From contig JAVBUE010000033.1 of NCBI GenBank assembly GCA_031555735.1, positions 29,644 through 93,643 of the forward strand: a DNA stretch of 64,000 nucleotides, written 5' to 3'. The notes beneath the pieces were generated by a model. The model searched no databases and was not told the origin of the DNA. It saw only the letters and a list, made by a program, of their open reading frames with translations. This document shows, one piece after another, positions 1-9,306 of this stretch. The translations under genes and the position numbers were made by a program. How positions within the stretch are numbered: the first letter of the stretch is position 1; the number at the start of each line of letters is the position of its first letter. Source of the DNA: JAJDIA01 sp031555735. GTDB taxonomy: Bacteria; Bacteroidota; Bacteroidia; Bacteroidales; Tannerellaceae.

Positions 1-608
1 CCGATTACCGTCACGGCATTGACCGGCATGGTCTCCATCCCGTCGAAATACATCGTGCCCATGGCGCCGTAGAGATAGGAGAGCCCGAACATCATGACAC
101 CCGAAGAAAGCGCCGATATGAGGATAAATTTAGCGCCGGCCTCGGCGGATTCCTGTTTGTATTTGTTGAAAGCCGCCAGACAAGCCACTGGGAGGGAAGC
201 CAGCTCGATCGCCAGGTACAGCATCAGGAAATTGTTGGCGGATACCATCAGGTACGCGCCCAGCAAGGTCGCCATGATGATGACGTAAAACTCCCCTTCC
301 CGGATACGCACAGCCTGGCTGGATCGCAGCCATTCGCCCGACTGCATCAGGATGAACAGTGTCGCTACGTTGAGGATGTTCTTCATCAAAACGGTCATAT
401 CCGTGGATACATACATCCCGCCGAACGCTTCACCGGTGGCAGGCAGGAAGAAGCCATGGATGGTATGGAGGGCGAAGAGGATGCATGCGGTGAGGCGGAA
501 CCACCGTTTCGAACGGTCGCTGCCCATCATGTCATAGATCAGCAGGAACATGAATACGGCCATGAGTCCGCCTTCCTGATTGAGCTTGAAGAAATTATGT
601 ATATCCAT
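1..608 (-). CDS. nuoN: NADH-quinone oxidoreductase subunit N (3' part cut by window edge)
   Basis: Membrane proton-pumping subunit of respiratory complex I, related to Na+/H+ antiporter subunits. About 202 N-terminal residues are visible on the minus strand, beginning MDIHNFFKLNQEGG, with several hydrophobic segments. A conserved stretch around residues 120-150 (LLGAYLMVSANNFLMLYLA, then IELASLPVACLAAF) is typical of NuoN. It lies 14 bp after nuoM and is the last nuo gene visible; the C-terminal half is outside the window. Identification is from family-typical sequence and operon position. Confidence 0.9.
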   Translation of the reverse strand, partial: MDIHNFFKLNQEGGLMAVFMFLLIYDMMGSDRSKRWFRLTACILFALHTIHGFFLPATGEAFGGMYVSTDMTVLMKNILNVATLFILMQSGEWLRSSQAVRIREGEFYVIIMATLLGAYLMVSANNFLMLYLAIELASLPVACLAAFNKYKQESAEAGAKFILISALSSGVMMFGLSYLYGAMGTMYFDGMETMPVNAVTVI

Positions 609-622
609 TGGATTGTACGGTT

Positions 623-2095
623 TTAAATGGAAGCCAGTTGTTTGATGAGTGGGGTAAGGCCGGTTTCGATCAGCCCATATACCGACGACGGCAGCAGGCC
701 GATCAGCAGGATGCCTGCCAGCAACGCAGATATGGTGATCTTATCATACCAGGTGGCATCCGGCAATGCACGGTGTTGTTCGTTCTGTACCGCCCCATAG
801 AAGACTTTCCCTACGGCACGCAGGATATAGACGGCGGTGATCACGATCGATCCTGTCGCCGCGATCGTCAGCACACGGTAGAATACCTCCGCGTGTTGGA
901 AGGAGCCGACGAAGATAGTCATCTCCGCCACGAACCCGCTCAGTCCCGGTAATCCCAGCGAGGCCAGACCGGCGATGATATAGGAGGCCGACAGGAAAGG
1001 CATCACCTGCATCAACCCGCCCATCTCACGCAGGTCGCGGGTATGGGTGCGGCCGTAGATCATGCCGATGACGGCAAAGAAAAGCGCCGCCATCAGTCCA
1101 TGCGACAACATTTGCAGGACGGCACCCCGCATCGCGGTTTCGTTGAGCATCAGGATCGCAAACAGGATCAATCCGCAATGACTCACCGAGGAATAGGCAT
1201 TGATGTATTTGAGGTCGGTCTGGCGTACGGCGCAAAAAGCCCCATAAACAACACCCGCTCCGGAGAGGAGCAGGAAGATCCAGGCCAGTTCGTGCGCTCC
1301 CTGCGGCATGAGGTAAACGGCCACCCGGAAGCAACCGTAAGCGCCCAGCTTCTTCAACACGCCGGCGTGCAGCATGGATACGGCTGCAGGAGCGGAGGCA
1401 TACCCGTCGGGCGACCAGGTATGGAACGGGAACAGGGCGCAGAGCGTTCCAAACCCGATGAAGATCATCGGGAATATCCAGTATTGATGATGGAGGGGAA
1501 TAGACATCTGTGCCAGCTCGACAATATGCATGGTCGTTCCTCCGGTTGTGAAGTAGATACCGAGGATGCCGATCAGTAACAGGGTGGAGGCTCCCATCAG
1601 CATCAGTGCCAGTTTCATGGCGGCATATTCTTTACGTCCGGTACCCCAAACGCCTACCAGGAGGTACATCGGGATGAGGGCTGTTTCATAGAACATGAAC
1701 ATCGTGAACAGGTCGGTCGAGATAAAGAACCCGAACGCTCCTGTAATCAGCAGGCAGAACCACATGAAATAATGGCGTTCCATCTTCCACGAGGAGAAGA
1801 CGGCAGCAAAGGTGACCGAGGCCGACAGTACCAGCATCAACAACGATATTCCGTCGATCCCTACCGAGTAGTGGATATGGAGGGGGGCATACCAGACGAT
1901 ATCCTGTGTGAATAGCATCTCACTGTCCGACAGGCTTCTTTCACGGAGAAAGAGCACAACGAGCGCCAGCGATAATGCCAGCAGCGCGGAGGCTCCGGTG
2001 ACCATTACGGCCTGCGTCTGTTTCGTTTCCCGGCAAAGGAAGAGGCAGAGCAACATCGCCACCGGTATCAGTACAAACAAAGATAATATACTCAT
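623..2095 (-). CDS. nuoM: NADH-quinone oxidoreductase subunit M
   Basis: Antiporter-like proton-translocating membrane subunit of complex I, 490 aa, close to the usual length for NuoM. It is highly hydrophobic with about 14 predicted membrane spans. The family segments GVDGISLLMLVLSA (near residue 80), FYETALIPMYLLVGVWG and PFHTWSPDGYASAPAAVSML are present. The start MSILSLFVLIPV lies 18 bp after nuoL, so translation is probably coupled within the operon. Confidence 0.96.
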   Translation of the reverse strand: MSILSLFVLIPVAMLLCLFLCRETKQTQAVMVTGASALLALSLALVVLFLRERSLSDSEMLFTQDIVWYAPLHIHYSVGIDGISLLMLVLSASVTFAAVFSSWKMERHYFMWFCLLITGAFGFFISTDLFTMFMFYETALIPMYLLVGVWGTGRKEYAAMKLALMLMGASTLLLIGILGIYFTTGGTTMHIVELAQMSIPLHHQYWIFPMIFIGFGTLCALFPFHTWSPDGYASAPAAVSMLHAGVLKKLGAYGCFRVAVYLMPQGAHELAWIFLLLSGAGVVYGAFCAVRQTDLKYINAYSSVSHCGLILFAILMLNETAMRGAVLQMLSHGLMAALFFAVIGMIYGRTHTRDLREMGGLMQVMPFLSASYIIAGLASLGLPGLSGFVAEMTIFVGSFQHAEVFYRVLTIAATGSIVITAVYILRAVGKVFYGAVQNEQHRALPDATWYDKITISALLAGILLIGLLPSSVYGLIETGLTPLIKQLASI

Positions 2096-2113
2096 AGCAT
2101 CACTTTTTTCGGA

Positions 2114-4024
2114 TTATAGATACATGGCCCATACGGAAAGGATCAATGCACCGGCAATAAACACCAGGGCATAATACTGCACCTGTCCCGACTGCATGCC
2201 TTTGATCTTTTCCGCCGTTTTTTCGGTGAGCCGTCCGGAACCGTCGATCAGCAGGCCGTCGATCACCCGCCGGTCGAACCAGGCAATGGGACGGGCTATG
2301 CGGTTGAAGATAATCTGTTTCGTCACGAACAGCCATGCTTCGTCGATGTAGAACTTATGGACTGCCGCCCGGTGCAATCTGCCCATCCGTCGGGCCAGTC
2401 GCGCCGGGCGCTCATTCTCTTTCTTATATAATAAGGTGGCGGCGCATATACCCGCTACGGCTATCGCAATCCCTGATGCGGCAACCGCCCAATTGATGCC
2501 GGCAACAAAACCCGTACGGTCGCTGCTGATGTAATCCGAAAATGGGAGGAGTCCGGTTACGGCTGTGAGGAGTACCAGTACGATCAGCGGAATGCGCATT
2601 GTCCACGAGGTTTCGTGCGGGGGATGCTCGTAGATCCGTTCCTTTCCCCAGAAAATAGTGTAATACAGGCGGAACATATAAAACGCGGTCAGTCCGGCTA
2701 CCAGCCAGAGCATGGCGAAGAGTACCCTGTCGTGGTGGAAAGCCGCGTCTAATAGCATATCCTTGCTGAAGAACCCTGAGAAAGGCGGTATCCCCGCGAT
2801 GGACAGGCAGGCGATGAGGAAGGTGAGGTGTGTAACGGGCATGTATTTCCGCAGTCCACCCATTTGTCCCATTTCGTTGCTGTGGATGGCATGGATCACC
2901 GCTCCCGCTCCCAGGAACAGGAGGGCTTTGAAAAAGGCGTGTGTAAACAGGTGGAACATTGAGGAGGTATAACCTAAGCCTTCGTGACCACCGAAGCCCG
3001 ATACGCCCAACGCCGTCATCATATACGCGATCTGTGAAATGGTGGAATATGCCAGCACGCGCTTGATATCGGTCTGCGTGATGGCGATCACCGCCGCAAA
3101 CAACGCCGTGAATGCTCCGGTGTAACTGATCAGTGTCAGCACTTCGGGCGCGGCAAAGGTATAGACGGGAAACATCCGTGCTACCAGGAACACACCGGCA
3201 ACGACCATCGTCGCGGCATGGATGAGCGCAGAGACAGGGGTTGGCCCTTCCATCGCGTCCGGCAACCAGACATGCAGGGGGAACATCGCCGACTTGCCTG
3301 CCCCACCGATAAAGAGGAGCGCCATCGCCCAGGATGCTGCGGATAGGCCGAGGAAGGTGATGCCGGCCGTGGAACGTACTACCAATGCCCCGTTATCGGC
3401 CGTGAGTTCTCCGAAGTCGAACGTACCTGTGCTGTACGACAACAGCAGGATGCCGATCAGGAAACCCAGGTCGGCGAAGCGGGTCACAATAAATGCCTTT
3501 TTCGAAGCTGCCACTGCTGAGGGTTTGCTATAATAAAACCCGATGAGCAGGTAGGACGAAAGCCCCACCAACTCCCAGAACATATACATCTGGAAGATAT
3601 TGGTTGCCAGTACCAGCCCCAGCATCGAAAAGCTGAAAAGCGACAGGAACGCGTAGTAGCGCTGAAACCCGCGCTCCCCGCGCATATATCCCATGCTGTA
3701 GAGGTGTACCATCAGCGAAACGGTAGAGATCACCACCAGCATCATTACGGAGATAGGGTCGAGCAATATGCCCAGGTCGATATGCAGCGTATCGCTGAAC
3801 CGGAGCCACTCCACCGAGAACGGTACGAGGTCAGGATAAGTCCCGCCCGTTTCGCCCGTCACAAAGAAATAGCGGTAGGCCGTTATATACGACAGCACGG
3901 CTACGGCAGCCATGCCCAACGTGCCGGTTGTTCCTGCCACGCCCGCCGGCAACCGTTTGCCGGATAGCGCCAGCAACAGGAACATACCAAGCGGGATGAT
4001 TACGATCCAAAGGGTAAATGCCAT
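2114..4024 (-). CDS. nuoL: NADH-quinone oxidoreductase subunit L
   Basis: Largest antiporter-like membrane subunit of complex I, 636 aa, in the normal NuoL range. Recognisable segments are DPISVMMLVVISTVS, FWELVGLSSYLLIGFYY, PLHVWLPDAMEGPTPVSALIH and FKALLFLGAGAVIHA. The C-terminal part contains the long amphipathic/hydrophobic extension expected for the lateral helix, ending LSVWAMYL. It starts 4 bp after nuoK and is followed by nuoM. Confidence 0.97.
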   Translation of the reverse strand: MAFTLWIVIIPLGMFLLLALSGKRLPAGVAGTTGTLGMAAVAVLSYITAYRYFFVTGETGGTYPDLVPFSVEWLRFSDTLHIDLGILLDPISVMMLVVISTVSLMVHLYSMGYMRGERGFQRYYAFLSLFSFSMLGLVLATNIFQMYMFWELVGLSSYLLIGFYYSKPSAVAASKKAFIVTRFADLGFLIGILLLSYSTGTFDFGELTADNGALVVRSTAGITFLGLSAASWAMALLFIGGAGKSAMFPLHVWLPDAMEGPTPVSALIHAATMVVAGVFLVARMFPVYTFAAPEVLTLISYTGAFTALFAAVIAITQTDIKRVLAYSTISQIAYMMTALGVSGFGGHEGLGYTSSMFHLFTHAFFKALLFLGAGAVIHAIHSNEMGQMGGLRKYMPVTHLTFLIACLSIAGIPPFSGFFSKDMLLDAAFHHDRVLFAMLWLVAGLTAFYMFRLYYTIFWGKERIYEHPPHETSWTMRIPLIVLVLLTAVTGLLPFSDYISSDRTGFVAGINWAVAASGIAIAVAGICAATLLYKKENERPARLARRMGRLHRAAVHKFYIDEAWLFVTKQIIFNRIARPIAWFDRRVIDGLLIDGSGRLTEKTAEKIKGMQSGQVQYYALVFIAGALILSVWAMYL

Positions 4025-4028
4025 ATCC

Positions 4029-4337
4029 TTAGTTTTTCATCTTGTCAATATGTCGGACGTCTATATTTTGCACCGTCCGGTAAACGTTGATCATGATGGC
4101 GAGTGCGATCGCCGATTCCACCGCCGATATCGCAATCCCGAACAGCGAGAAGAACATCCCCTCCATGTGGTCGGGATAAAGGTAGCGGTTGAATATACTG
4201 AAGTTGATCTCAACAGAGTTCAGTATCAACTCAATGGAAATCAGCACAGCGAGGAGGTTTCTCCGGGCGATGAACCCATATATCCCGATAAAGAACATCA
4301 GGGTGCTGATAAACAGGTAATACTCCATAGGTATCAT
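4029..4337 (-). CDS. nuoK: NADH-quinone oxidoreductase subunit K
   Basis: Small membrane subunit of complex I with three predicted transmembrane helices, 102 aa, the usual NuoK length. The motif IELILNSVEINF includes the conserved membrane Glu in the second helix, and a second acidic position occurs in SAVESAIALAI. The start could be Met1 or Met4 (MEYYLFISTLMF), nine bases further in; the second resembles other NuoK N-termini more. It lies between nuoJ and nuoL with short gaps. Confidence 0.94.
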   Translation of the reverse strand: MIPMEYYLFISTLMFFIGIYGFIARRNLLAVLISIELILNSVEINFSIFNRYLYPDHMEGMFFSLFGIAISAVESAIALAIMINVYRTVQNIDVRHIDKMKN

Positions 4338-4361
4338 AGCGTACAGTGTTTAACGGGTTAT

Positions 4362-4874
4362 TTAACGTTTGCGGGCAATCAATATAGCGCCGATGGCACT
4401 GATCAGCAATAATACACTCAAGGCTTCGAAGACGAGTACATATTGGTATTTGCCTGTCCCCATCAGTGCGTGGCCGATCTTTCCCATCGTGATCTCCTGA
4501 TCGCCGGTCAGCGTGACGGGAGGATCGTACAGGAATTGATGCTTGACAGTCACCAGGGTGGTGACAACCACTCCCGACAGGGCGGTGACAATCCCTGCCG
4601 TCACCTTCTTCCAGTCGTTCGGCTCAGGCTTATCACCGCTCGCACTGGTAAGCAGGATGGCGAAGATGAACAATACCAGGATACCCCCGGCATATACCGT
4701 CAGTTGTACGGCAAACAGAAACTCGTACTGCAGCAGCAGGTAGAGACCGGCCGTCGCAACCAGTACGAGCAGCAGGTATGTGGCGGCGCGCATCATATTC
4801 CTGGATGTGACGGCCATGATCGACGAGGCAATGATGATGATGCCCAATACGTAAAAGGCGATTTGTGTTCCCAT
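4362..4874 (-). CDS. nuoJ: NADH-quinone oxidoreductase subunit J
   Basis: Membrane subunit of complex I, 170 aa with about five predicted transmembrane segments. The stretches RAATYLLLVLVATAGLYLLL and QLTVYAGGILVLFIFAILL match the conserved core of the ND6/NuoJ family. The start codon lies 3 bp after the nuoI stop, and nuoK follows about 24 bp downstream, in the usual I-J-K order. Confidence 0.94.
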   Translation of the reverse strand: MGTQIAFYVLGIIIIASSIMAVTSRNMMRAATYLLLVLVATAGLYLLLQYEFLFAVQLTVYAGGILVLFIFAILLTSASGDKPEPNDWKKVTAGIVTALSGVVVTTLVTVKHQFLYDPPVTLTGDQEITMGKIGHALMGTGKYQYVLVFEALSVLLLISAIGAILIARKR

Positions 4875-4877
4875 GCT

Positions 4878-5357
4878 TTATTCCTCTTTCTTTTTAGGTA
4901 CCAGCTCCGACCCTTCGTTGTTCAACCGCAACAGGAGTTTCCGGCGGTCGTACAAGGCATGTTCAAACGCATTACTCCATGCGATCGCGTCTTGTGGACA
5001 GGATGTCGTGCACAGGGCGCAGAAGATGCAACTGCCCAGGTCGTACAGGTGCTTGTCGAGTATTTTCTTTGTCTTACCCGTGGCTTCGTCGGTCACCGTC
5101 CGGGTGACGACGGTGATCGTCCCGTTAGGGCAGTTCATCATGCAGATACCGCAACCGGTACATCTGTGCTGGTTCGCTTCATTGTGCGGCATGACCAGCA
5201 GGGAGCGGAAACGTTCGGGATAGACCTTCTTTCCCCGGTTTTCCGGATATTGCTCGGTCACTTTCGGACGCATGAAGTTCTTCATCGTGATATACATACC
5301 CACGGTAAGGTTGTACAGCGCGGTTAGTATATTCTTTATATAGTTGAATAATGTCAT
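4878..5357 (-). CDS. nuoI: NADH-quinone oxidoreductase subunit I (2x[4Fe-4S])
   Basis: Peripheral iron-sulfur subunit that carries electrons toward NuoB, 159 aa. Two ferredoxin motifs are visible: Cys66, 69, 72, 76 (CTGCGICMMNCPNG) and Cys110, 113, 116, 120 (CIFCALCTTSCPQD), giving two [4Fe-4S] centres. With nuoEFG absent from this operon, NuoI is the outermost Fe-S subunit encoded here and the likely point where an alternative donor such as ferredoxin delivers electrons. That last point is inference. Confidence 0.95.
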   Translation of the reverse strand: MTLFNYIKNILTALYNLTVGMYITMKNFMRPKVTEQYPENRGKKVYPERFRSLLVMPHNEANQHRCTGCGICMMNCPNGTITVVTRTVTDEATGKTKKILDKHLYDLGSCIFCALCTTSCPQDAIAWSNAFEHALYDRRKLLLRLNNEGSELVPKKKEE

Positions 5358-5369
5358 ACGCTTATTTAT

Positions 5370-6443
5370 TTACAACACCACAAGTAACGTCATTAGCAGC
5401 AGGTTGATAAGTCCAATCGGCATCAGTACCTTCCATTCGAGGTTGAGTAGTTGGTCGATCCGCAGCCGGGGGAACGACCAGCGTACCCACAATTGGATGA
5501 ACACACAACAGAACGTTTTCCCGAAGAACCAGACGAACGACGGGATACAATCCATTACACCGTTGAACGCCTCCCATCCCGGAATATGCAGCGGCATCCA
5601 TCCGCCCAGGAAGAGTGTGGCCGCTATTCCCGCGGCGATAAACATATTCAGGTATTCGGCCAGGTAGAAGAACCCGAACTGGATACCCGAGAACTCCGTA
5701 TGGTAACCTGCCGTCAGCTCCGATTCGGCTTCCGGCATATCGAACGGTCCGCGGTTGGTTTCGGCATGCGACGCGATCACATACACCATAAACGCGATGA
5801 AGGCGGATATATGTCCCTTGAAAATATACCACAGATCGGCTTGTCCGGCCACGATCTCGGATATCTTCATCGTTCCGGACAGGATGATGATGGTCATCAT
5901 CGACAGTCCCACCGATATTTCATAGCTGAGCAATTGCGCCCCGCTGCGTAACGCCCCGATCATCGCAAACTTATTGTTGCTCGACCATCCGGCGAGCAGA
6001 ATGCCCACGATACCCAGCGACGACATCGCCAGGATATAAAACACGCCGATGTTGAAGTCGAGCACCTGCAACCCTTTCGCGAACGGCAGGGCGGCAAAGG
6101 TGCCGATGGATCCGAGGATAACGACGAACGCCGCCAGCCGGAACAGGAAATGGTCTGCCCTGTCGATCCGGATCAGTTCTTTCAGCAGGATCTTCAACAT
6201 ATCGGCGATCGACTGCAACAATCCCCATTTGCCTGTACGGTTCGGACCGATACGGCACTGGAAAAAGGCGCATACCTTACGTTCGGCATAGATCAGGAAA
6301 AGAGCCAACACCGCGTAGGCCACCAGGATGGCTACCCCGATCAGGATAAACTCCACGGATAACGTCCATCCATCGTTCAGGTACTGGCGCAGCGTCGTAT
6401 CTATCCATCCGGTCATTGTGGAAAAACTATACATAACGGTCAT
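5370..6443 (-). CDS. nuoH: NADH-quinone oxidoreductase subunit H
   Basis: Membrane subunit forming part of the quinone-binding chamber, 357 aa from the chosen ATG (MTVMYSFSTMTGW). A GTG 18 bp upstream is also in frame but lies inside the nuoCD reading frame; the ATG directly follows the nuoCD stop and avoids the overlap. Family segments include AERKVCAFFQCRIGPNRTGKWG, split here as AERKVCAFFQCR and IGPNRTGKWGLLQSIAD, and NRGPFDMPEAESELTAGYHTE. About eight transmembrane spans are expected. Confidence 0.94.
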   Translation of the reverse strand: MTVMYSFSTMTGWIDTTLRQYLNDGWTLSVEFILIGVAILVAYAVLALFLIYAERKVCAFFQCRIGPNRTGKWGLLQSIADMLKILLKELIRIDRADHFLFRLAAFVVILGSIGTFAALPFAKGLQVLDFNIGVFYILAMSSLGIVGILLAGWSSNNKFAMIGALRSGAQLLSYEISVGLSMMTIIILSGTMKISEIVAGQADLWYIFKGHISAFIAFMVYVIASHAETNRGPFDMPEAESELTAGYHTEFSGIQFGFFYLAEYLNMFIAAGIAATLFLGGWMPLHIPGWEAFNGVMDCIPSFVWFFGKTFCCVFIQLWVRWSFPRLRIDQLLNLEWKVLMPIGLINLLLMTLLVVL

Positions 6444-6445
6444 CT

Positions 6446-8074
6446 TTATCGGTCCATACACGGGATTACATAGTCGAACGAGGCGCCGAGCATGATCAGG
6501 TCGGCAATCATCGTCCCGGGTGCTATCGCTTTGAGCGCTCCTACCAGGGGGAGTGAGGGTGATCGCAGCTTCACCCGGTACGGATACTTATCGCCTTTGC
6601 TGGTGATATGGACGCCGAACTGCCCGCGGGCATTCTCCACCCGCTGGAAGAACTCTCCTTCGGGCAGTTTGATCACCGGCTTCATCTTTTCCGCATACGA
6701 CCCTTCGGGGATGCTGCCGATCAGTTGTTCGATGATCTGTAGCGACTGCTCGATCTCATCCAGGCGGATATAATACCGGTCGTACGTCAGTCCTCCCGGA
6801 CGGATGATCTCTTCGAAATTCACCTTGCGGTATGCCGAATACGGATCAAACCGGCGGATATCGTTCTGCCATCCCGACGCCCGTCCGGTAGGACCGGTGG
6901 CTCCTATGGAGATGGCCTGTGCTTCGGATAAATGCCCGATACCGTTCATCCGTCCCACGGCAATCGGGTTGTGCGAGAAAAGCTGGTGGTGCTCATGCAG
7001 CATCTTCCGCATATAGGGAATGAATGTTTCGACGCTTTTCCGGAAATGAGGATGAATGTCTGTAGCCAGTCCGCCGATCACACTGTAATTCGCCATCAGT
7101 CGTCCCCCGGCTGTTTCTTCAAAAATATCCATGATCAGTTCGCGGTCGCGCATGCCATAGACAAAAGCGGTGATCGCCCCCATGTCCATACACATACATC
7201 CCCAACCGAGGAGGTGGGAAGCGATGCGGGTCAGCTCGTCCAGGATCACGCGGACATACTGTGCACGTTCAGGCGCCTCGATCTGCAAGGCGTTCTCGCA
7301 GCAAAGGCACATGGCGTGGCGGTTCATGGTTCCCGACAAATAGTCGAGGCGATCCATCAGATGCAGCATTTGGGGATACGTATATCCTTCGCACATCTTT
7401 TCCACACCCCGGTGGATATAGCCGAAGTGAGGATCGACCTTCCGGATAATCTCGCCATCCAGTGATACCCGCAGGTGCAATACGCCATGCATGGCGGGAT
7501 GTTGCGGCCCGAAGTTGACAACAAATTCATCCTGTCCGAACAGGGAGGTGCTATGCTCCACCGGCTCGCCCATCTTCATCGTGACCGACGGCACGTCTTC
7601 CATGTCCGTTATCGTTTCGTTCTGTAGGGGAACGGGATTGATCGCCGGGTCGGCATTATAATCTTTGCGTAACGGATATCCTTTCCAGTCTGCCCGCAGG
7701 AAAATACGGCGCATATCCGGATGGTTGATAAACCGCACCCCGAAGAAATCATACACCTCCCGTTCATACATGGAGGCGGATTGCCAGAGGTCGTGTACGG
7801 AATACAGCAGGGGTTGCTCCCGATCAGTGGTGGTGGTTTTAAGTACCAGCATCTCTTTCGGCCGGCTGCTGCGTGAGAGGTAATACATCACTCCGAAGCT
7901 GTCGCCATTATCCATTCCCACGATGTCGAACAGGAAATCGAAGCCTTCGCCACGCAACCATGTGGCGGTTTCATATGCTTTGTCCATCGGTACGGCGACG
8001 GTCAGCCGTCCTTCCGTCCAGCCGGTCTGCGCATACCCGCAGTCGGTGAATTGTTTCTCTATCTGCTCCATCAT
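6446..8074 (-). CDS. nuoCD: NADH-quinone oxidoreductase, fused subunits C and D
   Basis: Peripheral-arm protein of 542 aa. Residues 1 to about 155 are the NuoC (30-kDa) domain, with the typical ASMYEREVYDFFGVRF segment. From about residue 180 to the end is NuoD (49-kDa), with FGPQHPAMHGVLHLRVSLDG and YIHRGVEKMCEG. The C/D fusion is known in several bacterial lineages, including E. coli. The start overlaps the nuoB stop by 4 bp, indicating translational coupling. Confidence 0.96.
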   Translation of the reverse strand: MMEQIEKQFTDCGYAQTGWTEGRLTVAVPMDKAYETATWLRGEGFDFLFDIVGMDNGDSFGVMYYLSRSSRPKEMLVLKTTTTDREQPLLYSVHDLWQSASMYEREVYDFFGVRFINHPDMRRIFLRADWKGYPLRKDYNADPAINPVPLQNETITDMEDVPSVTMKMGEPVEHSTSLFGQDEFVVNFGPQHPAMHGVLHLRVSLDGEIIRKVDPHFGYIHRGVEKMCEGYTYPQMLHLMDRLDYLSGTMNRHAMCLCCENALQIEAPERAQYVRVILDELTRIASHLLGWGCMCMDMGAITAFVYGMRDRELIMDIFEETAGGRLMANYSVIGGLATDIHPHFRKSVETFIPYMRKMLHEHHQLFSHNPIAVGRMNGIGHLSEAQAISIGATGPTGRASGWQNDIRRFDPYSAYRKVNFEEIIRPGGLTYDRYYIRLDEIEQSLQIIEQLIGSIPEGSYAEKMKPVIKLPEGEFFQRVENARGQFGVHITSKGDKYPYRVKLRSPSLPLVGALKAIAPGTMIADLIMLGASFDYVIPCMDR

Positions 8075-8694
8075 TGTTCAGGGATTGAGGGACCTGTGTT
8101 CTTTGTTGTTCTATCTGTTAGCTTTGCGGATTCTTTCTCCGGCAGCCTGAAGAAATCCTGTACCTTGATTTTGCGTGACAACTGCATCATCCCATACAGG
8201 ATCGCATCCGGACGTGGCGGACAGCCGGGCACATACACATCTACGGGAATGATCTCGTTCACACCCTTCACCACATGGTACGAGTTTTTGAACGGGCCGC
8301 CGCCAATGGCGCAGCTGCCCACCGCCATCACATACTTCGGCTCCGCCATCTGTTCATACAGGCGGAGCAATACGGGCGCCATCTTATGGACGATTGTTCC
8401 GCATACAAAGATCACATCGGCTTGCCGGGGACTGTTACGCGTCACTTCCCATCCGAAACGGGCAAAGTCGGAACGCGCCGCGCCGACACACATAAACTCG
8501 ATCCCGCAGCAGCTTGTTGCAAACGTAAGCGGCCATACGGAATTGGACCGACCCCAGTTGATGAGGTCGTTCAGTTTGCCGACGAAGATGTTCACGCCAT
8601 GGTTGCGTAACTCTTCCACATACTGTTCGAGGGTTTCATTGTCTTTGAAATCCTCATACTTCATGTTTGGGATTTGTATCTTGTTTACTTCCAT
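8071..8694 (-). CDS. nuoB: NADH-quinone oxidoreductase subunit B
   Basis: Carries the terminal [4Fe-4S] cluster N2, which reduces quinone; 207 aa. The ligand pattern is visible: adjacent Cys62-Cys63 (ATSCCGIEF), Cys128 (VGSCAIGGG) and Cys158 (VPGCPPRPD). An in-frame upstream extension to 8913 exists, but it translates antisense-like sequence within nuoA. The start at MEVNKIQIPN overlaps the nuoA end by 10 bp and gives the normal family length. Confidence 0.96.
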   Translation of the reverse strand: MEVNKIQIPNMKYEDFKDNETLEQYVEELRNHGVNIFVGKLNDLINWGRSNSVWPLTFATSCCGIEFMCVGAARSDFARFGWEVTRNSPRQADVIFVCGTIVHKMAPVLLRLYEQMAEPKYVMAVGSCAIGGGPFKNSYHVVKGVNEIIPVDVYVPGCPPRPDAILYGMMQLSRKIKVQDFFRLPEKESAKLTDRTTKNTGPSIPEQ

Positions 8695-9038
8695 TTCAAC
8701 GCTCCTTTCCGCCAGGCATATACCAGTCCCAGTGTTAATGTGGCGAGAAACGTGCCACCGCACACCAGACCATACAGGCCGACATCCCTTACGATCGTCG
8801 CCCATGGAAACAGCAATACCGTCTCCAGGTCGAATATCAGGTACAGGATCGCAAACAGGTAATAACCCACACGGAACTGCATCCAGGAAGATCCACGGGT
8901 GGGGATACCACATTCATAAGGTTGCCCTTTGACGGAGTTTTGCGATGTCGGTGATACGCACTTTGCGATCACCAGCGCCACCAGAACCAAACATATTGCC
9001 GTAAGAACTACGACAAGAAACAAGGCGGAATTGGTCAT
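8685..9038 (-). CDS. nuoA: NADH-quinone oxidoreductase subunit A, first gene of the nuo operon
   Basis: Small membrane subunit, 117 aa with three transmembrane helices. The segment KGQPYECGIPTRGSSWMQF and the acidic IFDLETVLLFPWA are characteristic of the NuoA/ND3 family. It heads the operon: the next recognisable gene remnant upstream is more than 250 bp away on the same strand, and a promoter-like box lies about 130 bp upstream. Every following nuo gene is spaced at 25 bp or less, or overlaps its neighbour. Confidence 0.95.
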   Translation of the reverse strand: MTNSALFLVVVLTAICLVLVALVIAKCVSPTSQNSVKGQPYECGIPTRGSSWMQFRVGYYLFAILYLIFDLETVLLFPWATIVRDVGLYGLVCGGTFLATLTLGLVYAWRKGALKWK

Positions 9039-9164
9039 ATACGAACCTTATTAAAAAAACGGATAAATAAAAAAACGCAAGTTCTATCTGCGTGCTATGG
9101 ACGGCCAACCGGTTGCAATACATATTAAAAAACAATCATAGGTTGCAGTCATAATAACGCGGCG

Positions 9165-9172
9165 CAAATGTA
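9165..9172 (-). promoter_or_regulatory. Candidate -7 box for the nuo operon
   Basis: Reads TACATTTG on the minus strand, a match to the Bacteroidetes -7 consensus TAnnTTTG. It lies about 126 bp upstream of nuoA in the correct orientation. No TTTG -33 element occurs at the usual 19-21 bp spacing; the nearest TTTG is 33 bp away, so the assignment is tentative. Confidence 0.4.
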
Positions 9173-9306
9173 GCATTAATACCTGCTCATTGTCCTCTTT
9201 TTTGACAAAAAAATGTATTCTCTCCTTTTTCCCTGTTTTCTCCTCTTTGCCGGTTTATGCAACCCCGGTAGGTATATGGTTTTCGGACAGATAGGCAGTC
9301 TCTGTT

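Noticed and set aside
8695..8913. N-terminal extension of NuoB
   Set aside because: It would overlap most of nuoA and has no similarity to NuoB N-termini.
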